Source: Hygrocybe punicea
Lineage: Eukaryota > Basidiomycota > Agaricomycetes > Agaricales > Hygrophoraceae
DNA length: 64,000 bases
Assembly: GCA_963556145.1 (NCBI GenBank)
Contig: OY744462.1
Span: 620,001-684,000, forward strand
Direction: 5' to 3'
Made by a program: the position numbers and the translations under genes. Of the stretch, positions 31,822 through 44,110 are shown piece by piece (within the stretch, counting starts at the first letter, position 1; the number at the start of each line of letters is the position of its first letter). A model generated the notes under the pieces. It was not told the DNA's origin, ran no database searches, and was given only the letters and a program-made list of their open reading frames with translations.

Positions 31822-34800
31822 GCGTGTGATACGGATATTCGATGTAGCAAGGAAGCGCGAGGGGGCAGGTAATTCCTGTGCCTCCATAGCATTATTAACG
31901 AGAGATATAGACGGGTCGCGATCATTACATACCGCTATCGCGTGCGATCGTGATTCGGCCGTGGTGTAATCGCGGAGGTCGTTGTCGAAGTCGGGGAGGT
32001 CCATGTTGACGGACGGCACTATTTGTGCGACGAGGTTATGCACAAGGGCAGCTTCGGGGGGTTGCTCGAGGTGGGTACCGGCATACGATGCCGGTCGTTC
32101 GTGACTGGGGGGATTATTCGAGGGAGGGCTTAAAAACGGTCCTGTAGCAGATTGAATGGTGAATAAAGCGGCCAATGGGGCCTCAGCGATGGCGACATTC
32201 GCCGCCGGGGCAAATCGTTCATCATCCGAGTCTGATTGATTCATCTTGCGAGGGGGTGGTGAACATTCTCTGAGAGTATTGGTATAGCTACTCACGGCGT
32301 CTCCGTCCCACTCCCATCCTTCAATGGAATTGTCGCAGTTCCATTCGTCGTCCGCGTACTCGCTCTGGTCGTCGCCATCGATACGGTCGTTGATGGCCGG
32401 TGTTGATGCGCGAGATGAAAGAGTACGCGATGAGGGACAAGGGGGTGGTGATGACGGTGACGTGGCAGACGTGTGGACTGGGAAGAGCGGTGGAAATAAT
32501 GGACGTGGATCAAACATAGATAATAAAGGTGATAGATGTAACGTAGATTCCGAAGTAGAGTCGTCCGACGTGGAATATGAAGGGGGTGGTGATACAGGAT
32601 AAAATTGAAAAACGAGGTGCCCCATCCTTAACGAAGGAGGGGCACTGGACGAATCCATGGCGGCCAGCGTCATATTTAAGAGGACCCCATGTTCGAATGG
32701 AGTCCCAAAGCGATCCCGCTTGGGGGGGAGTCGATATCCGAGAGGTGATGCGAAAATGAAACGGGCTGATTGGGGTCGGTCTTCTATTTGATCGCCGAGC
32801 GCGGCAATGATCATCTGGGCCGCATTTGGGTTCCACTCAGTGTGGATCCAATCTACAGCACGAGGAAGTGGGATTTCATTGATTAAAAATTGGGGGGGGT
32901 TCCTCTGCATGCCAGAGGGTTCTGTGGTAGTCTCCTCTGGTCCTGCACTTTTATCTGCTTGTTGTCCATTGTTCTCCAAAACTAATTCCACTATATCCTT
33001 ATAAGAATAATTTACCTTGGAATTTGATTCTGGTTCTGAGGACAATGGAGCTTCTTCATGAGCCTGTCCATCAGATATCCTAGGGGGTTTATCAATTTCT
33101 GGATCACTTCTGCAGGGTGTGTCCAAATCTATGATATCTCCATAAGAGTTGATTAAATCTGGAATATCTTCCAGGGACATATCAAATTCCAGGTTATCCT
33201 CTTCTAGGTTTTGAGAATTTATTTCTTCACTGGAAAATAATTCTTCTGAATCCTGGGGTTCAGAAATGGGATACCTCCTAAATCTGGGTGGTATGCAATC
33301 TGAACTGGTGCTAGGAGTAGCACTATTGCATGAAGAATTATTTTCAGATGCAGTAATTGTGAAAATCTGGTCATGTCTTTGAGGAGCAGGATAATGGTCA
33401 GCCGTGACCATTATTTCAAACTTGGCTCCAGAGTCTGAGGCATCTTTAAAAACTAGATATGTTCCTTCAATCCGTTCATCAATAGTGACAAAATTTCCCC
33501 TTTGCCAGGGTCTTCCAAGAAGTAAATCGAATGGCACAGACTCACCAATGAATAGATCTGCATAAGTAAGAACACCTCCACATGTCAATGGGACATTTGG
33601 TACCAGACCTTTGAGGGTTCCTACTCCTCCATTAGCATCATTCATGGTAAGACTTTTTCCTAAATCAACTGGTCTGCGTATTCTTGCTTTCCAAATTTCT
33701 TTGTTAACAACATTGAGCTGGGATCCTGTGTCAATAATGGCAGTGATAGGATAATTATCACATTCCATTCTGAGCTTGATTAATATTCCATGTTGTCTTG
33801 GGGCATATGTGCTTGCAACTACAGAGACCTTGGGATTCTTTCTCTTCAGCATCTCTGTAAGCTGATCTGATAAATCTCTGGATGAAGCTAGAACTTCCCT
33901 AACTTGAAGAGTAACTGGGGTATCAAGGATTTGGTTGATAACCTGAGTATCTCCCATGTTAGATGATAGTTCTGACTGCCTGAGTGGTAACTTGGGACGT
34001 GGAATTGACTTGTCAGGAGTTGCTTTAGAAGTGTGAGACTTGTTTGTAATGTCCTGCATTTCAATGTCTCCATTGGCAACTGGGGGTTGTACAGTCCTAG
34101 GTACTCTGATATCGAATGGAATGGGTTGCATTTGGCGAATTTCTTCAATGCGAGTAGGTGGATTTCCTTTAGAAATGTTGGCTGGTGCAGGAACATTTTC
34201 CTGATTGAGATTCTGTTTTGAAGCAGGTTTGGCAGTAGTGCCTGTAGATCTTGGTTTAAGGTTTTCTTTGTCCTTGTTCCTTTGTCTAGCAGGTGGGTAA
34301 ACTCCATCAAATGCTTCTTTTCTGACAGAGGTAATCTTGTGCTGGCCTCTGTCAGCAGCCATAATCTGAACATCTTCTATACCATTGTGTCCAACATAAG
34401 TGGCAGGTGTATAGAATGCATCCATATCTTCTTCAGCATCTGACTGATAGTAGTCAGAGAATGGGTCTTGAAGAGCATAGAAGTTGGTCTGTAATGCTTC
34501 TGAAGCGTTCCGTTCTAGAGCATGAATTATTGTTTCACCCATGCAGCGGCGTATGTTGGATCCATCACTCTTGACTAGTTTCCCAAGGGGATCTCTAATG
34601 AGAGTTCCTGACTGAATAAGTTCATTTATCTTGGGGCATATCTGGAGTCCATGTCCTTTTATACCACAACCGAAACAGGTGATGGGTTCACGTTCTCCAA
34701 TGTTTGCAGTGAATGGTGCTTTGCTAGGTATTTGATTCTGAAGGATTCCAGGAGGCTTTGGAAGGGTTCTTGGTTGGTGTAGGAGGGGTGCTTTGACACA

Positions 34801-35769
34801 ATGGGCAACATCTGGGTCTAGCTTAATTGCCTTATAATAAGCTAGTCCATAACGCTGATCATCCAGTGATAGGTTTCCCATTTGTTTGATTAGAGCTTCA
34901 ACCTCATCTTGTACAGATTTGGTCTTCTTCTCTGCCCCTTTCTTGAAGGTATCCTTCCTATCAACATCCTTTTTGGTAGCTTTCTTGGGGGTTTCATCTT
35001 CAGAATCCACTTTATACCTGTGACTCTTCTTCTTCTTTTCCAACTTCTTCTTCTTGTATCTTTCATTATAATCAGAATCACTTTCATCATCTGATGATTC
35101 ATCACTGGAAGAATTTGAATCATCATCCCTGTCTCTATCAGGAATTTCATCATCAGAATCTACCAGATTAATGTCAAATCGATTGCGTTCAAATAGGATC
35201 TCTGCAACCTTGATGACTTTGTCCATTGGGAATGGCTTGGTTACATCTAGGGGAGTTGAGCCAGAGCTAAGTCTGAGCTCAATGCGATGACGTAAATGCT
35301 TGTTGATTCCAGACCAAAAGTATGCAGCTTTTTCATCTGTGGAAATCTTCTTCTTGGCTTCAAGCCATCCTGCGATGGTAACAAATTTACGTTCATAGCG
35401 TTTCCATCTGGTAAGTGTCTTGATCTCTTTTTGTTTCCAAAGGCGTGTCAGAGTTGAGAGATCTCTGAGGATGTAACGTGTTTCTTTATAAGCAGCATCA
35501 TAGTACTTCAAGACGTCTGCTTCTAATTTGGTCCAGTCAGATCTCATGAAGCTATCCAGAGCTTCAATCAATTTGACTACCTTGCGAGAGCAATAGTCCA
35601 CAATGCGATCACATTTGTCAGCATCTGTGAGACCATATGCTTTGCTAACTTGGTTGTAGTGCCTGAGGAAGCGTTTGATATCCTCATGGCTGCCTGTGAA
35701 CTTTGATGGTGCTCCCTTCTGGCCTAGAAGGGGCATCATGTCTGGGGTAAGAGTGGATGTAATAGTCAT
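31822..35769 (-). CDS. Ty3-2 Gag-PR polyprotein, N-terminal part
   Basis: ATG at 35769. Residues 1-200 are a retrotransposon Gag capsid (FTGSHEDIKRFLRHYNQV, LIEALDSF, WLEAKKKISTDEKAAYFW). A charged Lys/Asp/Ser region follows (about 205-290), then a CX2CX4HX4C knuckle (CFGCGIKGHGLQIC, ~365) and a retropepsin domain with IDTGSQLNVV (~675) and LLLGRPW (~740). The remaining ~550 residues are acidic, Ser/Pro-rich and apparently disordered. The frame is intact to 31822, where the TRIM-like insert adds a short false tail. Without it Gag-PR would be near 1,870 codons. Confidence 0.92.
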
Positions 35770-35841
35770 TGGGAAGGACTATTAACTGTAGAGTTGAGAA
35801 TGGATATGAGTGGGAATATGAAAGAGTTAATGATGAACCTT

Positions 35842-35861
35842 GTCCCTCGCGGTGGGCTCCA
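35842..35861 (-). other. Ty3-2 primer binding site
   Basis: Minus strand TGGAGCCCACCGCGAGGGAC, five bases after the end of the 5' LTR. TGG start and GC-rich run fit a tRNA 3' end. It differs from the primer shared by Ty3-1 and the TRIM. Confidence 0.8.
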
Positions 35862-35866
35862 ATTTC

Positions 35867-37767
35867 TGTTTTGCGTGGGAAGTGTTTGAACAAATCCACA
35901 CCAAGGGTTTCCGGAGTGCGTCGTTGATCGGGAAATTACCTTGTTGTCCTTTAGGAACAAGGATTTAGCTCTTTAATAACTCTGGGGTATTCCTGTTGGG
36001 TGGTTGGGTTGTGGTGTGAATCCTATCAAAGGTCAGCTTTGAGGGATACAACAAATACTTGACAATAATATAAGTCAGATGTATGACTTATAGAGGATGA
36101 ATGAACAGTGAGGTCTTCCCTACTGAAGGTAAAGACTTTGAGTGACAAGAGGTATGCGAGAGTATAAGTGGATAATAACTCAAGCAAGTATGAACAGTGT
36201 AAGATGAATGAGTGTACAACAGTCAAGTATACAAGTAGCAAGTATACAATGAGCAGAGGTACAATAGAGATGAGCGATAGATTATGGACGATGGGCGATA
36301 GACGATGGGCGATGGGCGAGTGTAACAGTAGATGTCAAACAAAAGGGAGGTGTGACAAAATACTATGTACAGAATGAATGAACTGAACAATAGGCAAGTA
36401 GGATTGATGATCAAGATATCGGACTTTATTCCGAAGCTTCAAACGCACATTGGCTACTAGTGCAGAATAAAGTACTGGGATATCTTTGGTGATGATCAAT
36501 AGAACTTGAAAGAAATTGAATGTGACTGTACTACGTGACAGAACACAAAGAATATGTATCAAACAAGTAATAAGGGAGTATCAATATATCTGAGATTGAT
36601 ATCCTTAAACAAATGAATGATGACCTGAACTGCAATTGGTATTTGGGTACTAGCTACTACCAAAGTAGGTAATACAAACAAATACAGATGGGGTGAATCA
36701 GAATCTGGGAGAGGGACTGTCCTGTGACTGGGCCTGTCAGATTAGGTGACTGAGCCATCTCCAGCAGAAACTGGGCTCCATATATACCTATTCTACAGCA
36801 GGAGTCATACTGAGTCATAGAATGGTATATGAAATGGAGAGCATAGGATATGACTCATAGGGAGTCATATAGGGGAGAGGCATAGGTTTATGACTCATAA
36901 GGAGTCATAATGATGAAAGGCATGGGGGGTTATGACTCATAAGGAGTCATAAGAAAGGAAGGCATGGGTTTGTGACTCATACAGAGTCAATTAATGAGTC
37001 ACATAGGTATTATAATCAAAGGAGGGGGCATAATGAGTCAGAAATAGTCATAATTAGTCATGGGTGGTCATAATGAGTCATGGGGGGTCATGAGTATGTC
37101 ATAAGGGTCATAATTTGACATGGATAGACCAATGAGTCACATTTGATGGGAGTGAGTCATGTTGCTGGTCCAATCTTGGGTGTGTGAATCAAAGGCAAGG
37201 GCTGTGCCAGGCTATGCTTCTAGAATCATCTTCCTGAGGCTGTGCTTCTTGATCAATTGATGCCATGCCATGTGTGTATCCTTATCAGTTAAGAAAAAGA
37301 TAAGATCTGGGCTGGGCTGTATTTGATCAATTGATATGAAATGTGATGTGCTTCTTAATCAGGGAATGATGGGTGGCATGTGTTATCTCTATGATTGGAG
37401 ATAAGGATGTGGCTGTGCTTCTTGTGCTTCTTTGGCCTCTGATAAGATGTTTTGGGGGCCTTATCAGTTAAGATAAGGGTATTCCTTCATTTCCTCTGCA
37501 TAGATAAGGGTTTTCTTGTATGTCCCTTCTGTAGATAAGGGTTTCCTTGCATGTCCCTTGTTTAGATAAGGGTTTCATGTATGTCCTATGTGCAGATAAG
37601 GATTTCCTGTGTGTCCTATATGCAGATAAGGGTATTCCTTTCTACTCCATATGCAGATGGGGGCATTCCAGTATGAATGGTCCTTGTAATGTGATGTGTG
37701 CTGTAGGGATGGTGACTAGTGACAGCATATTACTATGTTTTGATCCGAATCCTGTTTGGATCATGAC
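35867..37767 (-). mobile_element. Ty3-2 5' LTR (LTR-B)
   Basis: Near-identical direct copy of 20832-22733. In element sense it starts TGTCATGATCC and ends GCAAAACA. The outer flank TCGC (37768-37771) matches TCGC at 20828-20831. It carries the same GATA array (about 37471-37660), TGASTCA cluster (about 36811-37160) and TATA box, and so is the promoter that would drive the element. Confidence 0.95.
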
Positions 37768-38257
37768 ATCGCGAGTCCGAATTTCGGGCCCAACTGTATA
37801 AGGACTATGTGTCCTTCTCAACGACCACAGCAAGTGGAATGGATACATCTCCCAGTCTGTGCATTAATCATTTTTAGTTGTAATTCCTAATCGATTTTCA
37901 TAGAGGCATCGACATCCAAAAATGTACAACTTAGTCCATTCACTCATCGACCCACTCCATCTTATCATAAGGCCGCTCTATCATTTTACGATATTGGTAA
38001 GCATCCGGTTGTCTAATATAAATTGATATCTTAAGTATGTGTTGTCAGTGCCCATCTATGATGCACGCAAAGTCAAAGCAGACTTCATGTCCACTCTCAT
38101 ATCGCTCCAGCAACTACCCATCTTCCCGCACAATATCCCTGCAGGATCCTGTGTCGTTGTTGGACACACCATCAATACATTCAAGCGTGTAGATGACATG
38201 ATGAAGAGCATTTCACTCAATGTGCAATGGGTCATGGTCTTGGGAGTGCCGAAATGA
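37768..38257 (+). CDS. Gene B: unknown protein, 3' part
   Basis: Frame continues from 20831 (VIR then ESEFRAQLYKDYVSFST) after one TCGC. A last intron ends TTGTCAG near 38048 and the final exon reads VPIYDARKVKADF, LPIFPHNIPAGSCVVVGHTINTF and SLNVQWVMVLGVP before TGA at 38255-38257. From memory this terminal block recurs in many Agaricomycete hypothetical proteins. The intact phase across a 16.9-kb insert shows that B was coding when Ty3-2 arrived, or close to it. Confidence 0.65.
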
Positions 38258-38345
38258 TTGCTTCACTTAGCATCATTTATATTTTTGTATCTTACGTCTG
38301 TCTTGTGAATAAAAGCGAACCGTTCCATTGATTGTACAAATGATA

Positions 38346-40177
38346 TTACAAATATGAGTATGGACCTTTGATGTCAACCAACCATTTATAAAAAACCCCT
38401 GCAAAAGTGTCTGCCAATGAGCCAATGGGTGCTCGAACGGATTTCGGACTTGACTTCATGTTCGACCAGAGGCTGCATGTGTGATAACGTTCCACCTCGT
38501 TCACGAAATAGGACACAGTATCCGTTTTAGAATCCACAATGAGTGATATGTCCATATGGCAAAAAACACTCATCGATGGTTTTCCACCAACCATATTGGA
38601 CTCTATCGCATAAAGCCCTTCGTAGGTCTTTTGGACAAAGTCGAAGAACTCGTTTCTGCCTTGCTCTCGAATAGAAATGGTGCCCCTGTCTGGATTGCAC
38701 GCCACCGTCTTCAATAGAGTCCCCTGCATTTGAAATATTCTGACAAAGTTAAGACAATCATGCATATGATATGACAAGTGAAAATGAAGGGCACTCACCT
38801 TAACTCATCCAAGGTATAGAAACTTGAGACGATATCCCACTTCCAGGACTTGCTTTCCTTGTTGTACAGGGTGTGCACCGTATACACGACCTTTCCACCA
38901 ACTATAAACACACGCCATTCGCCCATCTTACTCAGTGGTTCGATGTACGTTTGCCCAAACCAACGTGAACCTGGAACCTCATAGTTATTGCGCATGTATT
39001 CCCAATTTCGCTTGGCGTCGCCAGGTAATAGGACGTGATGACCGGTGTCGCTGTGTGTCCGTTTCAAGACAATATTTGGTGGGAATTGGTCGCCATCGTT
39101 TAATAATTTTGCTTGAGGGCGTATCGTATGCGTTACATTCAAAGCGAAATGAAGCAAGTTTTGATTTTGTATCCATTTTGAATGGACCGTGTTCATCTGC
39201 TTCGGAGGCGGCCAGATGTGTACCGTTCGACAGAGTTCGTCCATGCCAGTCATGAAAATCGACACATTTTCCAGTGTCAATCCGTATTGGTTACTGCTGT
39301 CAAGACATCAGTATAATGCAGCGAAAATGGAGCAGAATTAATTAAAGCGATGTCAATCTTACATGGATGACATTCCCATATCCACACCACCAAATACACA
39401 ATCTGCCGATGCGAACTTTTGCCACGTATCGCCTTTGTCTTGATGGCGAAGTATTGCATGAAGGAACTCAGGCCAAAATATGTATTTGACATTGAAGCGC
39501 CGGGCTCCATCCTCATGATGTAGTCACATTCCGATATAAACCTGTTTGTTGTGAAATATGTTTCAGTATCAACAATCCACAAATTAAACAATAGACATTA
39601 CCCATTCTTGAATACATGCTGAATAGTGACTCTTGTATGACTTGATGATATGGACGTAACCATCAAGATGGGCAATGGTATCGAGTTCGATGTCGGATAT
39701 GGTCATGGTGACGAATGCAAGATCGTTAATGGCTGCGGCTTTGCTCGCGATACGTGTGGTCGGGTCGAGGATAAAGAGAATTTTGAAAACACGGCCATCA
39801 TTGTTGCTTAACGTGGTTATACGGCCTTCATTGTTGCTTAACGTGGTGGGCGGTTCCATTTCACAGTCAGATGATGTTTCCATCTCGGAGTCGGATGATG
39901 GCGTTTCGGGTGGAAGGAGATCAAGTTCAGCGACAGTCGCATTGCGGACACCCTGCCAATTTTCACATATGTTGCGACCAAGACATACTGATTGCGGACA
40001 GATTCCAGACAAAACGCATTTTGGATGTTGCTTCGCAGATCCGGCATGTCGTTGGCATGAGTTGCCTTCCTTCTTCCACAGAAGACATTTTGTCTTGGGA
40101 GAATCGCATTTTCGACCAGGGCAGATGTGCATGCAAAGTTCATAACCGTGTTCTTTCCAATACTTGGTTTTTGGCAT
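38346..40177 (-). CDS. Gene C: ATP-grasp-like protein, one premature stop
   Basis: ATG at 40177. Four exons 40177-39602, 39541-39363, 39293-38799, 38739-38346, all with GT-AG introns of 59-69 nt, about 547 residues. The first 70 residues are Cys-rich (CPGRKCDSPKTKCLLW, CPQSVCLGRNIC). The C-terminal half has the marks of an ATP-grasp fold: VLKRTHSDTGHHVLL (Lys ~330), GEWRVFIVGGKVVYTV (~377), FCHMDISLIV (Asp ~480) and YFVNEVER (~495, the metal-binding NE pair). ATP-grasp enzymes ligate a carboxylate to an amine; substrate unknown. TGA at 39526-39524 breaks exon 2 where CGA would fit. Ends 88 bp from gene B, tail to tail. Confidence 0.7.
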
Positions 40178-41194
40178 GTCGTGGGACCTAGACAGAAATT
40201 GGAATCGGTGGTATCAAGGAACAGACACAGACATAATGAACACATCGATACCTTAATGATTGAGTAATTTCAAGATGAGTGCTAGAGGATACGATTCCAC
40301 AAACCTTCTAAATATAAGACGTCGGATTTATGTCACCTGACAATGGAGAGTGGCAATGATGAACAACGAACACGTGCCAAACACGTTGATCAGCAATGTA
40401 ATCATTTAAAGGTCGAAGGAGCAATATCCACTGAACATGTCTGATTTGTTCGGTTTGTTCGGTCAACATGTTCGGTGGATGTTAATCAACCGGTATGACC
40501 AGATATACCACACCGAACACATCGAACATGTTCGGTGTGTTTGGTGGACATGTTCGGTCAACGTTGGTTAAGCAATATAACTAGATATATCACACCGAAC
40601 ACATCGAACATGTTCGGTGTGTTCGGTGGACATGTTCGGTGTGATATATCTAGTTATATTGCTTAACCAACGTTGACCGAACATGTCCACCGAACACATC
40701 AAACATGTTTGATGTGTTCGGTGTAGTATATCTAGTCATACATTGACATCCACCAAACATGTCCGGTGACCGAACACACCAAACAACATGTTTGTTGTAG
40801 TATATCTAGTCCTTCTACATCCATCCAACAAGTCAGACTTGTTGTGCTTTTCTGTCAACGGACCAGTCCGTGAATATTCATCGAACAAATTAACTCGATT
40901 TATCGCCTTACCAACTGAAAAATATTCCATACGCTGCACATGTCGGTTTTCTGCGTGCAATTACTAGCTTTGGACAACTTCTAAGCTCGAGCCACATCAA
41001 AAACATAAATAAATAGATCTGTTGTTTATGCATGCAAAGAAGCCGAACATGAGGTCGAACATGTGGCGATTGATCTGGTCACGTGGTCGTGACATCTGTA
41101 TTCATAGTCTGGAGCGTTGAGTAATAAATCCGCCCTTTTCTTTTGCTCTCAAATCGCCTCACACGTCGACCAAAAAACTTTTATTTCATCTACC
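40178..41194. promoter_or_regulatory. divergent intergenic region C/D
   Basis: 1,017 bp between the starts of gene C (minus) and gene D (plus). Its middle is filled by palindromic TGTTCGGT/ACCGAACA repeats (40430-40800). The D side has a pyrimidine-rich leader and ATTTCATCTACC directly before the ATG. Confidence 0.6.
40430..40800. repeat. palindromic TGTTCGGT array
   Basis: About fourteen copies of TGTTCGGT or its complement, interleaved with GATATATCTAGT-like strings. A long inverted repeat has arms of about 70 bp (about 40530-40600 and 40627-40697) with a loop that is itself built of the octamer. Could serve as a shared operator or structure-forming element of the C/D promoter. Confidence 0.85.
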
Positions 41195-42211
41195 ATGTCC
41201 TTGCCAGTCATCAAAACCTCGACTCCTGCTGTCAATCCCGCCGCCTTCAAGTACTGGCCTGATGCGCCGCCCAAAAAGCTGCAGGAGCTACATCACATCT
41301 TCCAAATCCAGTACATGGTCCCGCCCAAGATTCCGGCACCCAACAAGGAATCCGGCACCATTCCCGTATTTTCTCGTAATCTCTATGTACTGAAGACACA
41401 CCCCCACGATGCCACCGCTCGAGGTGAGTTATGGCGCGAAATCCCCGAACGATACGAGGAACCGCTCCATCGCTTGATTTATCAAATGGATATGTACATC
41501 TACGCGACAGCAGCCATCGCATACAACAAGGCACCCAACTACTCGCCGGACTACGTCAAAAACGAGAAGGAAGGGACTGATTTACTTCGGGATTACCTCA
41601 AGTATACCGACACCGTCATGGACGAAATTTGGGCAGAGGTTTTGGTCGCAAAACGGGCCAACGAGGTTACCCGTGACTGGCGAAGCACGATCTTCAACGA
41701 TTGGCTCCTCAAAGAGTTTTATGTTGGCAAGCATTCTCCATCGGCATTAATTCAACATGGCGCTGTTAGCACCGAGACCATGCCAGAGGACCTCGGTGAG
41801 TATATATACGCATTGGCAGACAAATGGATTATGACGTCTGGCATCATAGATTGGGCGAAATACGACGAATCTGTGCCAGCATGGCACAGCGGAACCTCTG
41901 CAAATTGGTTGTTCGGTGGACTTCCAGACACCACAAAGCTCAAAATAATTGGTCAGGTTATTGCTTGGTGTAAAGGACATAGTGTCCTCCTCGATGCCGA
42001 TGTGGCGGACGATGATGAAGGTATGATCTAGAATTACATGTGTGATTGTGCTAATGATATAATACATTTGCAGAGGAGCCGGTTCCCCAGGGCAAGGGCA
42101 AGGGCAAAGCCAAGTCAAAATCGGTCAAAAAACAGAAGACATCTTCCGCTGGTTTGTACAAATTTTCTACCATAGCGGTGTATAGATGTACTGAATATTC
42201 AGGTGGCGCAG
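41195..42211 (+). CDS. Gene D: unknown protein, 5' part
   Basis: ATG at 41195 in TCTACCATGTCC; an in-phase upstream ATG at 41117 has no leader context. Exon 1 (41195-42020) encodes about 275 residues with PAAFKYWPDAPPKKLQELHH, LWREIPERYEEPLHRLIYQM and ANWLFGGLPDTTKLKIIGQV; no family recognised. Intron 42021-42073 has a TGCTAAT branch site. Exon 2 (42074-42151) is Lys-rich; exon 3 starts at 42203 and is cut at 42211 by a solo LTR. Confidence 0.7.
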
Positions 42212-44110
42212 TGTCATGATCCAAAAAGGATTTGGATCAAAACATAGCAATATGCTGTCACTAGTCACCATCCCTACAGCACACATCACATTACAAGGAC
42301 CACTCATACTGGAATGCCCCCATCTGCATATGAAGTAGAAAGGAATACCCTTATCTGCACATAGGACACTCAGGAAATCCTTATCTGCACACAGGACTAC
42401 ATGAAACCCTTATCTATACAAGGGACATGCAAGGGAACCCTTATCTACAGAAGGGACATGCAAGAAAACCCTTATCTATGCAGAGGAAATGAAGGAATAC
42501 CCTTATCTTAACTGATAAGGCCCCCAAACATCTTATCAGAGGCCAAAGAAGCACAAGCAGCACAGCCACATCCTTATCTCCAGCCATAGAGATAACACAT
42601 GCCACCCATCATTCCCTGATCAAGAAGCACATCACATTTCATATCAATTGATCAAATACAGCTCAGCCCTTGTCTTATCTTTTTTATAACTGATAAGGAT
42701 ACACACATGGCATGGCATCAATTGATCAAGAAGCATAGCCTCAGGAAGATGATTCTAGAAGCATAACCTGGCACAGCCCTTGCCTTTGATTCACCCACCC
42801 AAGATTAGATCAGCAAAATGACTCACACCCATCAAATGTGACTCATTGATCTATCTATGACAAATTCATGACCCTTATGACTCATTATGACCACCTATGA
42901 CCCATTATGACCACCCATGACTCATTATGACTATTTCTGACTCATTATGCCCCATCCTTTGATTATAATACCTATGTGACTCATTAATTGACTCTGTATG
43001 AGTCACAAACCCATGCCTTCCTTTCTTATGACTCCTTATGAGTCATAACCCCCCATGCCTTTCATCATTATGACTCCTTATGAGTCATAAACCTATGCCT
43101 CTCCCCTATATGACTCCCTATGAGTCATATCCTATGCTCTCCATTTCATATACCATTCTATGACTCAGTATGACTCCTGCTGTAGAATAGGTATATATGG
43201 AGCCCAGTTTCTGCTGGAGATGGCTCAGTCACCTAATCTGACAGGCCCAGTCACAGGACAGTCCCTCTCCCAGATTCTGATTCACCCCATCTGTATTTGT
43301 TTGTATTACCTACTTTGGTAGTAGCTAGTACCCAAATACCAATTGCAGTTCAGGTCATCATTCATTTGTTTAAGGATATCAATCTCAGATATATTGATAC
43401 TCCCTTATTACTTGTTTGATACATATTCTTTGTGTTCTGTCACGTAGTACAGTCACATTCAATTTCTTTCAAGTTCTATTGATCATCACCAAAGATATCC
43501 CAGTACTTTATTCTGCACTAGTAGCCAATGTGCGTTTGAAGCTTTGGAATAAAGTCCGATATCTTGATCATCAATCCTACTTGCCTATTGTTCAGTTCAT
43601 TCATTCTGTACATAGTATTTTGTCACACCTCCCTTTTGTTTGACATCTACTGTTACACTCACCCATCGCCCATCGTCTATCGCCCATCGTCCATAATCTA
43701 TCGCTCATCTCTATTGTACCTCTGCTCATTGTATACTTGCTACTTGTATACTTGACTGTTGTACACTCATTCATCTTACACTGTTCATACTTGCTTGAGT
43801 TATTATCCACTTATACTCTCGCATACCTCTTGTCACTCAAAGTCTTTACCTTCAGTAGGGAAGACCTCACTGTTCATTCATCCTCTATAAGTCATACATC
43901 TGACTTATATTATTGTCAAGTATTTGTTGTATCCCTCAAAGCTAACCTTTGATAGATTCACACCACAACCCCACCACCCAACAGGAATAACCCAGAGTTA
44001 TAGAAGAGCTAAATCCTTGTTCCCAAAGGACAACAAGGTACTTTCCTGATCAATGACGCACTCCGGAAACCCTTGGTGTGGATTTGTTCAAACACTTCCC
44101 ATGCAAAACA
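42212..44110 (+). mobile_element. solo LTR of Ty3-2 family (LTR-C)
   Basis: 1,899 bp, opposite orientation to Ty3-2, TGTCATGATCC...GCAAAACA. Perfect 4-bp duplication GCAG (42208-42211, 44111-44114). It differs from LTR-A/B at many more positions than they do from each other, so it is older or from another subfamily. It keeps the GATA array and TGASTCA cluster. Confidence 0.95.

Noticed and set aside
39363..39591. Frameshift in exon 2 of gene C
   Set aside because: The phase set by the 39601-39542 intron gives ARRFNVKYIFWPEF directly, leaving a single TGA as the simpler explanation.
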